This document shows positions 54,339 through 63,583 of a stretch of 64,000 bases of DNA, in pieces (positions within the stretch are counted from its first letter, which is position 1; each line of letters begins with the position of its first letter). The stretch covers positions 1,152,001 through 1,216,000 of the forward strand of contig NZ_CP083376.1 in assembly GCF_020042665.1 (NCBI RefSeq), in the 5' to 3' direction. The DNA comes from Pseudoxanthomonas sp. X-1 (lineage in GTDB: Bacteria; Pseudomonadota; Gammaproteobacteria; Xanthomonadales; Xanthomonadaceae). The position numbers and the translations under genes are program-made. The notes beneath the pieces are model-generated. The model had not been told where the DNA came from. It saw only the letters and a program-made list of their open reading frames with translations, and did not search any database.

Positions 54339-55669
54339 TGCGGGCGGCCACCGGCATCGGCGCGGCCGAGTTCGCGCGCCGGCGCAAGGCCCTGATGCGC
54401 ATGGCCGGCGAGGACGCCATCCTGGTGCTGCCGGCCGCGCCCGAGCGCGTGCGCAGTAACGACACGCACTATCCGTATCGGCAGGATTCGGATTTCTGGT
54501 ATCTGACCGGCTATCCCGAGCCCGGCGCGGTGCTGGTGCTGATCCCGGGCCGCCGCCACGGCGAGGTGATCCTGTTCAACCGCGACCGCGACCCGGCGCG
54601 CGAGGTCTACGACGGCCCGCGCATCGGCCAGCAGGGCGCGGTGGACGGCTACGGCATGGACGATGCCTATCCGATCGAGGACATGGACGAGATCCTGCCG
54701 GGCATGCTGGAAGGCCGCTCGCGGGTGTACTACCACTTCGGCCGCGACACCGAGTTCGACCTCAAGCTGATCGGCTGGGTCAACCAGGTGCGCGCCCAGG
54801 CGCGCGGCGGCGGGCAGCCACCGCACGAGTTCCTGGAACTGGGCCACCTGCTGCACGAGCAGCGGCTGTTCAAGTCCGCCGACGAGCTCAAGCTGATGCA
54901 GCGCGCGGCCGAGATCAGCATCGACGCGCACCTGGCCGCGATGCGCGGCGCCCATGCCGGCGTGCGCGAGTACCAGCTGCAGGCGGTGATCGAATGCGTG
55001 TTCCGCGCCAGCGACGCCTGGCCGGCCTACGGCAGCATCGTCGGCGCCGGCGCCAACGCCTGCACGCTGCATTACGTGGCCAACACCGCGCAGGCCCGGG
55101 CGGGCGATCTGGTGCTGATCGACGCTGGTGCCGAGTACCGCAACTACGCTGCCGACATCACCCGCACCTTTCCGGTGGACGGGCGCTTCGGCAAGGCGCA
55201 GCGCCAGCTGCACGACCTGGTCGGCGCCGCGCAGGCCGCCGCGCTGGCGCAGGCGCGCCCGGGCGTGCCGTACGAGGCCGGCCACGAGGCGGCGGTGGAG
55301 GTGCTCACCGAAGGGCTGCTGCAGTTGGGCCTGCTCAAGGGCAGGCTGGAGAAGTGCATCGCCGACGGCAGCTACAAGCGCTTCTACCGGCACAAGACCG
55401 GTCACTGGCTGGGCCTGGACGTGCACGACGTGGGCGACTATCGCCTGCAGGGCGAGTCGCGCCTGCTCGAGCCGGGCATGGTGTTCACCATCGAGCCCGG
55501 CCTGTACATCTCGCCCGACGACACCAGCGTGGACGCGAAGTGGCGCGGCATCGGCATCCGCACCGAGGACAACGTGGCCATCACCGCCGACGGCCACCGC
55601 GTGCTGACCGCCGCCCTGGCGCGCAGCGCCGACGAGATCGAAGCGGTCATGGCCGGCGGCAGCATCTGA
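54338..55669 (+). CDS. pepP: Xaa-Pro aminopeptidase
   Basis: A 443-residue di-metal pita-bread peptidase removing N-terminal residues before proline. N-terminal domain with SNDTHYPYRQDSDFWYLTGYPEPGAVLVL. Metal ligands are all present: the aspartates in LIDAGAEYRNYAADITRTFP, His in GHWLGLDVHDVGDY, and the glutamates in FTIEPGLYI and GIRTEDNVAI. Co-translated with ygfB. The ubiH gene that usually follows pepP is not here. Confidence 0.95.
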   Translation: MRAATGIGAAEFARRRKALMRMAGEDAILVLPAAPERVRSNDTHYPYRQDSDFWYLTGYPEPGAVLVLIPGRRHGEVILFNRDRDPAREVYDGPRIGQQGAVDGYGMDDAYPIEDMDEILPGMLEGRSRVYYHFGRDTEFDLKLIGWVNQVRAQARGGGQPPHEFLELGHLLHEQRLFKSADELKLMQRAAEISIDAHLAAMRGAHAGVREYQLQAVIECVFRASDAWPAYGSIVGAGANACTLHYVANTAQARAGDLVLIDAGAEYRNYAADITRTFPVDGRFGKAQRQLHDLVGAAQAAALAQARPGVPYEAGHEAAVEVLTEGLLQLGLLKGRLEKCIADGSYKRFYRHKTGHWLGLDVHDVGDYRLQGESRLLEPGMVFTIEPGLYISPDDTSVDAKWRGIGIRTEDNVAITADGHRVLTAALARSADEIEAVMAGGSI

Positions 55670-55678
55670 AGCTGCCGG

Positions 55679-55704
55679 GTGGGCGCCGCCATGGCGGCGC
55701 CCAC
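55679..55704. repeat. Perfect 26-bp palindrome (half of a type A repeat)
   Basis: GTGGGCGCCGCC followed by its exact complement. It sits 10 bp after the pepP stop and may act as its terminator stem. A second palindrome, GCCCCTGAGTCAGGGGC, follows at about 55750. Confidence 0.7.
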
Positions 55705-55836
55705 CGAACGAGGCGCCCCACCGAGCGCTGATCACGTTCTAGAGGAGAGCCCCTGAGTCAGGGGCGGCCGCGAAGCGGCGGAGGCCTGGAGGCTGACGAG
55801 GCGGGACCCGAGGTCTGTGAAGCAAGCCTCGGGGCG

Positions 55837-57177
55837 TCAGCGCGAATGCGATGCCGCGTCGGCGAACGCCGGCCGGGTGAGGTTGTCGGCGCCGGTCTCG
55901 GTGCACAGCACCTCGTCCTCGATGCGGATGCCGCCATAGGGCTTGAACTGCGCCACGCGCGCCCAGTCGATCGCCTCGCCATGGCCGGCGGCCTTGGCGT
56001 CATCCAGCAGCATGTCGATGAAGTACAGGCCCGGCTCGATGGTCACCACCATGCCCGGCTCCAGCACGCGGGTCAGGCGCAGATAGGGATGGCCTTCCGG
56101 GCGCTCGATGCGGCCGCCGCGATCGGAGGCCGCGAAGCCGGCCACGTCGTGCACCTGCAGGCCGATCGAATGGCCCAGGCCGTGCGGGAAGAACGCCGCC
56201 GACACGCCGCTGGCCAGCGCCGCCTCGGGCGACACCTTGATCACGCCGAAGTCCTTGAGGATGCCCATCAGCGACAGGTGCGCGTCGAGGTGCAGCTGCT
56301 TGTAATCCACGCCCGGGGCCACGGCGTTGCCCATGCGGAGCTGCGCGGCGTCCAGCGCGTCGATCATGGCCTGGAACTCGCTGGCGGCGTCGGCCGCATA
56401 GGTGCGGGTGATGTCGCTGGCATAGCCGGCGGCGCTGGCGCCGGCGTCGATCAGGAAGCTGTGCGACTGCGCGGGCGCGGCGCGCTCCAGTTCGGTGTAG
56501 TGCAGCACCGCGGCGTGTTCGTTGAGGCCGATGATGTTGCCGTAGGGCAGCTCGGCCGCGTCCTGACCGACCGCGGCGCAGTAGGCCATGTGGATGTCGA
56601 ACTCGCTGGCGCCGGCGCGGAAGGCCGCCTCGGCCGCGCGATGCCCGCGCACGGCCAGCGCCTGCGCCTGGCGCATCAGCGCGATCTCGTAGGGCGTCTT
56701 GTAGGCGCGGTGATAGGCCAGGTAGTCGATCACCGCCTCGGGATTGTTGGGCACGTAGGCGCCCAGCGCGCTGTGCGCCTCGCCCAGGATCGCGCAGCGC
56801 GCGACGTCCCCGGGCAGCAGGGCGGCGGCCTGGTCGGCGGTGCGGATGATGTCGATGTCGAAGTGCTCGACCCACCAGCCGCTCGGCGCGGCCGGCACCA
56901 CGTGCCAATAGTCGCGCGGCTGCAGGAAGATCAGGCGCGGACGCTGGCCGGGCGTGTACACGATCCAGCTGTCGGGCACGCGCGTCAGCGGCAGCCAGGC
57001 CTTGAACTGCGGGTTGACGTAGAACGGGTAGTTCAGGTCGTCAGCATGCTGGTAGTGCAGGCGCCCGCTGGGGATCACCAGATGGTCCAGGCCGCCGCGC
57101 GCCAGCGCCTGGTCCGCGCGCGCCTTGAGCGTGTCCAGGTGGGCGGCGTACAGCGGGGCGGGATCGGGCAGGGACAT
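55837..57177 (-). CDS. pepQ: Xaa-Pro dipeptidase
   Basis: A 446-residue M24B peptidase splitting X-Pro dipeptides. N-terminal creatinase-like domain (HQADDLNYPFYVNPQFKAWLP-type segment at about residues 48-68), then the metal site: aspartates in FLIDAGASAAGYASDITRTY, His in FPHGLGHSIGLQVHD, and glutamates in TIEPGLYFID and GGIRIEDEVLC. The ATG at 57177 fits the family start. It converges with pepP, an unusual pairing of two proline peptidases. Confidence 0.93.
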   Translation of the reverse strand: MSLPDPAPLYAAHLDTLKARADQALARGGLDHLVIPSGRLHYQHADDLNYPFYVNPQFKAWLPLTRVPDSWIVYTPGQRPRLIFLQPRDYWHVVPAAPSGWWVEHFDIDIIRTADQAAALLPGDVARCAILGEAHSALGAYVPNNPEAVIDYLAYHRAYKTPYEIALMRQAQALAVRGHRAAEAAFRAGASEFDIHMAYCAAVGQDAAELPYGNIIGLNEHAAVLHYTELERAAPAQSHSFLIDAGASAAGYASDITRTYAADAASEFQAMIDALDAAQLRMGNAVAPGVDYKQLHLDAHLSLMGILKDFGVIKVSPEAALASGVSAAFFPHGLGHSIGLQVHDVAGFAASDRGGRIERPEGHPYLRLTRVLEPGMVVTIEPGLYFIDMLLDDAKAAGHGEAIDWARVAQFKPYGGIRIEDEVLCTETGADNLTRPAFADAASHSR

Positions 57178-57322
57178 GGCGGCGACTCGTGCGGCGAAAG
57201 AGCCGCGGAGTTTACCCGCCGCCGGCTCGGGTCTCTTGTCGCGATGTGCTGTGCTTTGGAGTGGGCGAGCGGCGGCGCATGGGTGCACGTGATGGCGTCC
57301 GGCCTGGGCACGGCCAGCAAAT

Positions 57323-57528
57323 CCGTCGTTCCCGGGCTCGCGGGAACGACGGTAAGAAGTATTCCTAAGGAGTGCGCCACGAGCCTTAAACCCCCTGTGC
57401 TCGCCTGGATCCAATCCGCTCCGCGCTACCAATTCAAAGCTCGTCATCCCCGCGAACGCGGGGATCCAGGGACTTCCAGGCAGGTCGAGCAAAAGGCTCT
57501 GGGTTCCCGCTTTCGCGGGAACGACGGC
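57323..57528. repeat. Three type B repeats in the 488-bp gap upstream of pepQ
   Basis: Copies at 57323-57352 (GTTCCCGGGCTCGCGGGAAC), 57441-57470 (TCATCCCCGCGAACGCGGGG) and 57499-57528 (GGGTTCCCGCTTTCGCGGGA). The second and third face each other. The gap 57178-57665 holds no gene that I can see. Confidence 0.75.
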
Positions 57529-57665
57529 AGGAGGGCTAGCGGATTGAGATGCGAATCGGCCGGGGCGGCGTGCGCGGCGCGGGCCTCAGGCTTCCCAGCG
57601 CAGGTTTCCAGCCAGGCCGTCCCCAATTCGGCGTCCGCGCCTTCGCGCGTCCGCGTACGATCGCG

Positions 57666-58004
57666 CTAGCGTTCGATCCAGTCGCGCAGCGCGGCCAGGT
57701 GTTCGGCCGACACCGTGAGGAAGCGCAGGCCGGCCAGCGACTGGCCTGGGGTGTGCGCCGCGCCGGTCCACAGCACGTGCGCGCCGACGTCGATGTCGGT
57801 CTCGCGGCCGGTGGAGCCGACCGGCAGCGAGAACTGGAACTGGTAGAGCGCGTCCTCGCGCACCGGCGCGTCGGCCACCAGCAGCATGCCGGCCTCGGAC
57901 AGATTGCCCACGCGGCCGACCAGTTCGCCGGTCATGGTGTCGGTGACGGCGATGGCGCCGTCCGGATTGCGGCGCTGGGCGCGGCGCGCTTCGGTGATGC
58001 TCAT
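57666..58004 (-). CDS. PilZ domain protein
   Basis: A 112-residue single PilZ domain. The c-di-GMP binding residues are visible: arginines in EARRAQRR near the N-terminus and the second motif VGNLSEAGML (the D/N-x-S-x-x-G type). Beta-strands follow to LAGLRFL. It overlaps the DUF1631 gene by ATGA, so the two proteins are made together and may share a c-di-GMP response. Confidence 0.9.
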   Translation of the reverse strand: MSITEARRAQRRNPDGAIAVTDTMTGELVGRVGNLSEAGMLLVADAPVREDALYQFQFSLPVGSTGRETDIDVGAHVLWTGAAHTPGQSLAGLRFLTVSAEHLAALRDWIER

Positions 58005-60334
58005 GTCGCCTCCATGCCGGCCAGGGTGCGCAGCTTGGCCAGGGCGGCCTGCCAGGCGCGGTCGAGCAGGCTGCCGTGGTCCTCGCTGACCGGGCGCGCC
58101 TGCTCGAGGGCCATCAGCCGCGCCACGCTGTCCAGCGTGTGTTCGCCGACCTTCTGCCCGCGCGCGCTGACGAACAGGGCATGGCCGCTGGTGGGGTTGT
58201 ACCAGGACAGGCGCAGCCGGCGCAGGTCGCCCTGCTGGTTCTGCACGAACTCGAACCAGGTGCCGAACGGCAGCCGCCGCAGCGATTCGTAGCTGGCCTG
58301 TTCGGCCGGGGTGCGCGGCGGCGGCGGGGGTGCCCTGCGCGGGGCGTCCTGCGTGGCGGCGGCGACCTTGGCCTGCAGCTTCAGCGCCGGTTCGCCGGGT
58401 GCCTCGGGTTCGGGCGTGTTGGCCAGGCGCCGGGCGATCACCGCCGCCTCGTCGCTGTGGTAGCCCATCTTCACCAGCGCGCTTTCGATCTGCGTCGCCA
58501 GCGCCGGCGCGGGTGCGGCCTCGCCGGTCACCGTCTCGGCGATGCGCGTGGTCAGCGCCGCCACCTCCCGCCATTCGTCCGAGTCCTCGCCGTTGCGCAG
58601 GCGGATCAGGGTCAGCACGTCGGCCCAGGCCTGGGACAGCAGCGCCTGGACGAAGGGCGGCACCGGCCGAGCGCCGAGCGCCCGGTCGATGGTGTGCGCG
58701 GCGGCGGTCTTGGCGTTCTCCAGGCGGTCGCGCCCGCGCGCGGCCTCCACCAGCCGCCGTTCGGCGACCTCGGCCTTGCGCGCCGCCGTCTGGAAATGGT
58801 CCTGCACGTCGCGATGGGCCTGGGCGAACACCGCCTCATCGCCGGTGTACTCGGTCAGCACCTTGGCCACCGCGGCCTTGAGCTTGGCCAGCAGGGCCGG
58901 GTCGGTGTCGTCCTCGCCCAGCCAGTTGGCGCCGGACTCGGCCACGGCGTTGAGCAGTTCGCGCGCCGGGTGCTGCGGGCTCACGAAGAATGCGCGGTCG
59001 CTCAGCGCGGCCTGCACCACCGGCACCTGCAGCTGGCCCAGCAGGTCCGCGGCCGGTCCGCGGCGGACCTCGTGGCCGATCTCGTGATAGAGCAGGTCCA
59101 GCAGTTCGAAGGTATCGGCATCTTCGCGCGCCAGTTCGGCCTGCGGCCCGTGCACGCGCCGCAGGCCGGCCAGGACGCGTTCGCGCAGGTCGCCCAGCGC
59201 CAGCGGCGTGCTCGGCGCATGGCCCTGCGCGACCTGCAGCTGCAGGGTCTGCAGGGTGCTGAGCAGGTGCGCGGTGGGCAGCGCCTGTCCGGAGGATGCG
59301 CCGCCGTCGCCCTGCTGGCCGGCCGTCGGCGGGGCGGCGCCTGGGCCGGCGGCGTTCGGCATCGCGGCGCTTGTCGAAGCCCCCGCGCGCGCGGGACTGT
59401 TCGCCTGCCAGGCCGGCGTGGGGAGGTCCCGGGCCGGCGTCGGGCGCGCGCCGCTCCGGGCGTGCCCGGCCGAGAGCAGCCGCTGCAGCGAAGCGAAGCT
59501 CACCACCGGCGCGGTCGAGCGCTTCGACTGTCCGGGGCGCACCCAGCCGGGCAGGTCCACCGGCGGCAGGCCCGTCCGGCCCGGCGGCGTGGCCGGCGCG
59601 ACGTCCGGCGTAGCGCGCGTGACCGGCGCGCGGCCGCGCTGGGGAGCGAACACCAACCCGGGCAGCACGCCCTGGCGGCCCAGGGTCTGGGCGATCTGGT
59701 CGAGCAGTTCGCCGTAGCCGGACAGCATGTGCTGCTCGAACAGCCGATACAGCTGCAGCTGGGCGGTCAGATCCACCTCGAGCCTGGCCACGCCGGCACG
59801 CAGCGCCTGGCACAGCGAGTGCGGCGACAGCGGCTGGCGCGTCTCGTCCGGCGCCGGGCTGCCGGCCAGCACGCCCAGGCGCTGGGACAGCAGGAACAGC
59901 GCCTCCTGGTGGCGACCGGTGTGGCGGCGCGCGATGTCCTGCAGGACGATGTCCTGATCGATGACGGCGTCCTCGACCAGGGTCAGCACGGTGGGAATCG
60001 CCCCGGCCTCCCGTGGCGGTTCGCGTGGGCTGCGCAGCGCGGCCAGTTCGGCTTCCAGCCGCGCCAGCAGCGTCGGCAGCACCTGGGGACGGTCGCGGCG
60101 CAGGTGCTGCAGGTGGGCCAGGTAGGCGGTCTGCAGTTCATTGCTGCGGGCGCGATTGGCGCTGACCGACAGGTCCTGCTCCAGCGCGTCCAGGCTGGCC
60201 TCCACGCCCCGGAACAGTGCCGGCCGCAGCTGCGCCAGCAGGGTCTCCAGAATCCGGCGCACGCGCACGGGCAAGGCCGCCGACGCCAGCGTGTCGGCGG
60301 CCGAGAAGGGTGGAGCAGCCCCTGAAGCGACCAT
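58001..60334 (-). CDS. DUF1631 family protein
   Basis: A 777-residue cytoplasmic protein of the DUF1631 family. Recognisable parts are the N-terminal helical region (ETLLAQLRPALFRGVEASLDALEQDL), a Pro/Ala/Ser-rich low-complexity linker (about 250-350), a conserved helical middle (DTFELLDLLYHEIGHEV; PVVQAALSDRAFFVSPQHPARELLNAVAE), and a C-terminal beta domain (GTWFEFVQNQQGDLRRLRLSWYNPTSGHALFV) that looks PilZ-like. The function is unknown; coupling to a PilZ gene supports a c-di-GMP link. Confidence 0.88.
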   Translation of the reverse strand: MVASGAAPPFSAADTLASAALPVRVRRILETLLAQLRPALFRGVEASLDALEQDLSVSANRARSNELQTAYLAHLQHLRRDRPQVLPTLLARLEAELAALRSPREPPREAGAIPTVLTLVEDAVIDQDIVLQDIARRHTGRHQEALFLLSQRLGVLAGSPAPDETRQPLSPHSLCQALRAGVARLEVDLTAQLQLYRLFEQHMLSGYGELLDQIAQTLGRQGVLPGLVFAPQRGRAPVTRATPDVAPATPPGRTGLPPVDLPGWVRPGQSKRSTAPVVSFASLQRLLSAGHARSGARPTPARDLPTPAWQANSPARAGASTSAAMPNAAGPGAAPPTAGQQGDGGASSGQALPTAHLLSTLQTLQLQVAQGHAPSTPLALGDLRERVLAGLRRVHGPQAELAREDADTFELLDLLYHEIGHEVRRGPAADLLGQLQVPVVQAALSDRAFFVSPQHPARELLNAVAESGANWLGEDDTDPALLAKLKAAVAKVLTEYTGDEAVFAQAHRDVQDHFQTAARKAEVAERRLVEAARGRDRLENAKTAAAHTIDRALGARPVPPFVQALLSQAWADVLTLIRLRNGEDSDEWREVAALTTRIAETVTGEAAPAPALATQIESALVKMGYHSDEAAVIARRLANTPEPEAPGEPALKLQAKVAAATQDAPRRAPPPPPRTPAEQASYESLRRLPFGTWFEFVQNQQGDLRRLRLSWYNPTSGHALFVSARGQKVGEHTLDSVARLMALEQARPVSEDHGSLLDRAWQAALAKLRTLAGMEAT

Positions 60335-60487
60335 CGGATCCCAGTGTGGTCATGCGCTTTGCGGCGGTTTTGTAACACACCGCCACACGCGGCCGACACA
60401 GGTGCCGCGCCGTGAGGCGCCGGGGCTGGCGCGCGCGACGGGCTCCGGGATGAGGGGGCGGGTCGCCGACGGTCCGGCTTTCGGGGC

Positions 60488-61732
60488 CTAGGCTTCCAGG
60501 AACAGCGCCATCACATCGTTGGCGAAGCGCAGCCCCAGCGGCGTCGGAACGACCCGTTCGGCTTCGACCCGCAGCCAGCCCTTGGCTTCGGCTTCGGCCA
60601 GCGGCGCGGCGATATGCGCGGCCGGCAGCCCGGTGCGCACCTGGAAGTCGCGCAGGGCGAAGCCCTCCTTCAGCCGCAGCAGGTTGAGCATGTACTCGAA
60701 CGGGCGCCGCGCCGGGGCGATCTCGTCGTCGCCGCCGATGCCGGCCGGCGTGCCGGCGCTGGCCAGATAGGTGGTCGGATGCTTGACCTTCCAGCGCCGC
60801 AGGATGTTCTGCCCCGCGCCCGAACTGATCTTGCCGTGCGCGCCCGCGCCAATGCCCAGATAGTCGCCGTAGCGCCAGTAGTTGAGGTTGTGCGCGCACT
60901 GGCGGCCAAGGCGCGCGTAGGCGCTGACCTCGTAGTGCGCGTAACCGGCCGCGGCCAGCGCCGCCTGGCAGGCCTCCTGCATGTCGTAGGCGTCGTCCTC
61001 TTCGGGGATGCCCTGCGGGGGGCGCGCGAAGAAGACCGTGTTCGGCTCCAGCGTGAGCTGATAGTGCGACACGTGCGCCGGCTGCAGGGCGAAGGCGCGC
61101 TCCAGATCATGCAGCGCCATCGCCAGCGACTGGCCGGGCAGGGCGTACATCAGGTCCAGGTTGAGATTGTCCAGGCCGGCGTCCTGGGCCAGCTTGACCG
61201 CGTGCTCGGCCTGGGCGCTGTCGTGGATGCGGCCCAGCCGCTGCAGGCAGCCATCGTCGAAGCTCTGGATGCCGAAGCTCAGCCGGTTCACGCCCGCGGC
61301 GCGATAGGCACCGAAGCGGTCGTGCTCGGCCGTACCCGGATTGGTCTCCAGGGTCACCTCGCACTCGGGCGCGAAGCGCAGCCGCGCGCTGGCCGCCTGC
61401 AGGAAGCGGTCGATGTGTTCGGCCGGGAACAGGCTCGGCGTGCCGCCGCCGAAGAACACGCTGTGGATCGTGCGGCCCCAGACCAGCGGCAGGTCCTGGT
61501 CCAGGTCGCGGATCAGCGCGTCGATGTAGGCATCGAAGGGCAGCGCGCCACTGCCCTGGTGCGAGTTGAAGTCGCAGTACGGGCACTTGCGCACGCACCA
61601 GGGCAGGTGCACGTACAGCGACAGCGGCGGCGGGATCAGCTGCACGCCCGCGGTCTGCGCGCGTGTGTCGAGCGGCCAGGGCGGGCCGGGCCGGTGCTCG
61701 GCGGATTCAGCGGGCGGCGCCATGGAGGACAT
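60488..61732 (-). CDS. hemW: Radical SAM heme chaperone HemW
   Basis: A 414-residue radical SAM protein. The iron-sulfur motif is CVRKCPYCDF with the HemW spacing C-x3-C-x2-C and the following Phe; SVFFGGGTPSLF, ETNPGT and NRLSFGIQSFDD complete the barrel, and the C-terminal HemN-like domain is present. It hands heme to acceptor proteins and is often misnamed coproporphyrinogen oxidase. Start at the ATG at 61732 or 61723. It lies 23 bp after rdgB, so it is the last gene of rph-VOC-rdgB-hemW. Confidence 0.93.
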   Translation of the reverse strand: MSSMAPPAESAEHRPGPPWPLDTRAQTAGVQLIPPPLSLYVHLPWCVRKCPYCDFNSHQGSGALPFDAYIDALIRDLDQDLPLVWGRTIHSVFFGGGTPSLFPAEHIDRFLQAASARLRFAPECEVTLETNPGTAEHDRFGAYRAAGVNRLSFGIQSFDDGCLQRLGRIHDSAQAEHAVKLAQDAGLDNLNLDLMYALPGQSLAMALHDLERAFALQPAHVSHYQLTLEPNTVFFARPPQGIPEEDDAYDMQEACQAALAAAGYAHYEVSAYARLGRQCAHNLNYWRYGDYLGIGAGAHGKISSGAGQNILRRWKVKHPTTYLASAGTPAGIGGDDEIAPARRPFEYMLNLLRLKEGFALRDFQVRTGLPAAHIAAPLAEAEAKGWLRVEAERVVPTPLGLRFANDVMALFLEA

Positions 61733-61755
61733 CGGATTCGGGACGGTCGCCGCGC

Positions 61756-62352
61756 TCAGAACAGCGTGGTCAGACGCTGGTTGAGCACCTCGAGCGCGCG
61801 GGCGCGATGGCTCAGCCGGTTCTTCAGCGCGGTGTCCATTTCCGCCGCGGTCAGGCCATGGTCCGGATCGAGGAACAGCGGGTTGTAACCGAAGCCGCCG
61901 TTGCCGCGCAGTTCGCGGGTGATCCGGCCTTCCCACGCGCCCTCGGCGATCAGCGGCTGCGGATCCTCCGGATGGCGCAGCAGCACGATCACCGCGTAGA
62001 AGCGGGCGCGGCGCTGGTCATCGGGCACGTCCTTCATCGCGTCCAGCAGCTTGGCGTTGTTGGCCGCATCATCGGTGGGCTGGCCGGCGTAGCGCGCGCT
62101 GTACAGCCCGGGCGCGCCGCCCAGCGCATCGACGATCAGGCCCGAGTCGTCGGCCAGCGCCGGCAGGCCGGTCGCCGCGCAGGCGTGGCGCGCCTTGATC
62201 AATGCGTTCTCGACGAAGGTCAGGCCGGTCTCGGGGACGTCCTCGACGCCCAGCTCCTTCTGCGGAACGATCTGGTAGGGCAGGTGCGCCAGCATCGCGC
62301 TGAACTCGGCCAGCTTGCCGGCATTGCCGCTGGCCAGGACGAGACGGGTCAT
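61756..62352 (-). CDS. rdgB: XTP/dITP diphosphatase
   Basis: A 198-residue house-cleaning enzyme hydrolysing non-canonical purine triphosphates. Signatures: LASGNAGKLAEFSAML, ETGLTFVENALIKARHA, ADDSGLIVDALGGAPGLYSARYAG, and GNGGFGYNPLFLDPDHG. The ATG at 62352 overlaps the stop of the VOC gene as ATGA. Confidence 0.96.
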   Translation of the reverse strand: MTRLVLASGNAGKLAEFSAMLAHLPYQIVPQKELGVEDVPETGLTFVENALIKARHACAATGLPALADDSGLIVDALGGAPGLYSARYAGQPTDDAANNAKLLDAMKDVPDDQRRARFYAVIVLLRHPEDPQPLIAEGAWEGRITRELRGNGGFGYNPLFLDPDHGLTAAEMDTALKNRLSHRARALEVLNQRLTTLF

Positions 62353-62741
62353 CGCTTGGGCTCCAGCAGATCCCACAGGTTGCCGTAGGCGTCGCGGAAC
62401 ACCGCGACGGTCGCGTAGGGCTCGTGGCGCGGCGCCTCCAGGAACTGCACGCCGCGCGCGCTCAGCGCCGCATGGTCGCGGGCGAAGTCGTCGGTGTGCA
62501 GGAAGAACCCCACGCGCCCGCCGGTCTGGTCGCCGATGCGCGCGCGCTGGGCCGCATCGCTCGCGCGCGCCAGCAGCAGCGCGGTGGCGTCGTCGGCCTG
62601 CGGCGCCACGCGCACCCAGCGCTTGCCGCCGCCAAGGTCGGTGTCTTCCAGCAGTGCGAAACCCAGGTCGCCGGTGTAGTGGGCGATCGCCCGGTCGTAG
62701 TCGTCCACCACCACCGTCACCAGTGCGAGCGTGCGCTTCAT
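62349..62741 (-). CDS. VOC family protein between rph and rdgB
   Basis: A 130-residue glyoxalase/bleomycin-resistance-fold protein: LALVTVVVDDYDRAIAHYTGDLGFAL in the first module, GFFLHTDDFARDHAALSARGVQF and VFRDAYGNLWDLLEP in the second. The first-module metal histidine is not obvious, so a metal-dependent lyase role is unclear. It lies 14 bp after rph and overlaps rdgB. Confidence 0.88.
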   Translation of the reverse strand: MKRTLALVTVVVDDYDRAIAHYTGDLGFALLEDTDLGGGKRWVRVAPQADDATALLLARASDAAQRARIGDQTGGRVGFFLHTDDFARDHAALSARGVQFLEAPRHEPYATVAVFRDAYGNLWDLLEPKR

Positions 62742-62755
62742 CGCCTACGCTCCGC

Positions 62756-63481
62756 TCAACCGGCCAGCGCGTCGCGCTGGGCCTGCACCAGCTGGGCGAT
62801 GCCGGTCTCGGCCAGGCCCAGCAGCGCGTCCATCTCCTCGCGGCGGAAGGCATGGCCCTCGGCCGTGCCCTGCACCTCGATGAAGCCGCCGCCGTCGTTC
62901 ATCACCACGTTCATGTCGGTGTCGCAGTCGCTGTCTTCCGCATAGTCCAGGTCCAGGACCGGCACGCCCTTGTAGATGCCCACCGACACCGCGGCGATCG
63001 CGCCGAAGATCGGGTCGCGCTTGATCTCGCGCCGCGCCTTCAGCCCGTTGATCGCGTCGACCAGCGCCACGTAGGCGCCGGTGATGGCCGCGGTGCGCGT
63101 GCCGCCGTCGGCCTGCAGCACGTCGCAGTCCAGGGTGATGGTGCGTTCGCCCAGCGCGCCGCGGTCCACGCACGCGCGCAGGGCGCGGCCGATCAGGCGC
63201 TGGATCTCCAGCGTGCGCCCGCCCTGCTTGCCGCGCGCGGCTTCGCGGTCCGAGCGGGTGTGGGTGGAGCGCGGCAGCATGCCGTACTCGGCCGTGACCC
63301 AACCCTCGCCCTTGCCGCGCAGGAAGGCCGGCACCTTGTTGTCCACCGAGGCGGTGCACAGCACCCGCGTGTCGCCGAAGGACACCAGCACCGAGCCCTC
63401 GGCATGGCGGGTGAAACCGCGCTGGATGGACACGGGGCGGAGCTGGTCGGCGGTGCGACCACTGGGGCGGGAGAACGTCAT
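62756..63481 (-). CDS. rph: Ribonuclease PH
   Basis: A 241-residue phosphorolytic 3'-exoribonuclease that trims tRNA ends. Typical phrases: [46 protein letters not shown] start, [54 protein letters not shown] and [18 protein letters not shown] with the catalytic aspartates. Complete, unlike the truncated form of some E. coli K-12 strains. Divergent from yicC across about 100 bp. Confidence 0.96.
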   Translation of the reverse strand: MTFSRPSGRTADQLRPVSIQRGFTRHAEGSVLVSFGDTRVLCTASVDNKVPAFLRGKGEGWVTAEYGMLPRSTHTRSDREAARGKQGGRTLEIQRLIGRALRACVDRGALGERTITLDCDVLQADGGTRTAAITGAYVALVDAINGLKARREIKRDPIFGAIAAVSVGIYKGVPVLDLDYAEDSDCDTDMNVVMNDGGGFIEVQGTAEGHAFRREEMDALLGLAETGIAQLVQAQRDALAG

Positions 63482-63583
63482 GCGTGGAATGCCTGCTTGA
63501 GGAGGGGGCCGGCGTCGGGGCCGGCCGGCCAGGCACGCTAGGGTACCATCCACGCCCCTTCGACCCTTGGGAAACGCCCCGCC

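Noticed and set aside
60488..61732. Oxygen-independent coproporphyrinogen III oxidase
   Set aside because: The protein has the HemW spacing of cysteines (C-x3-C-x2-C with following Phe) and sits after rdgB, the usual place for hemW rather than hemN.
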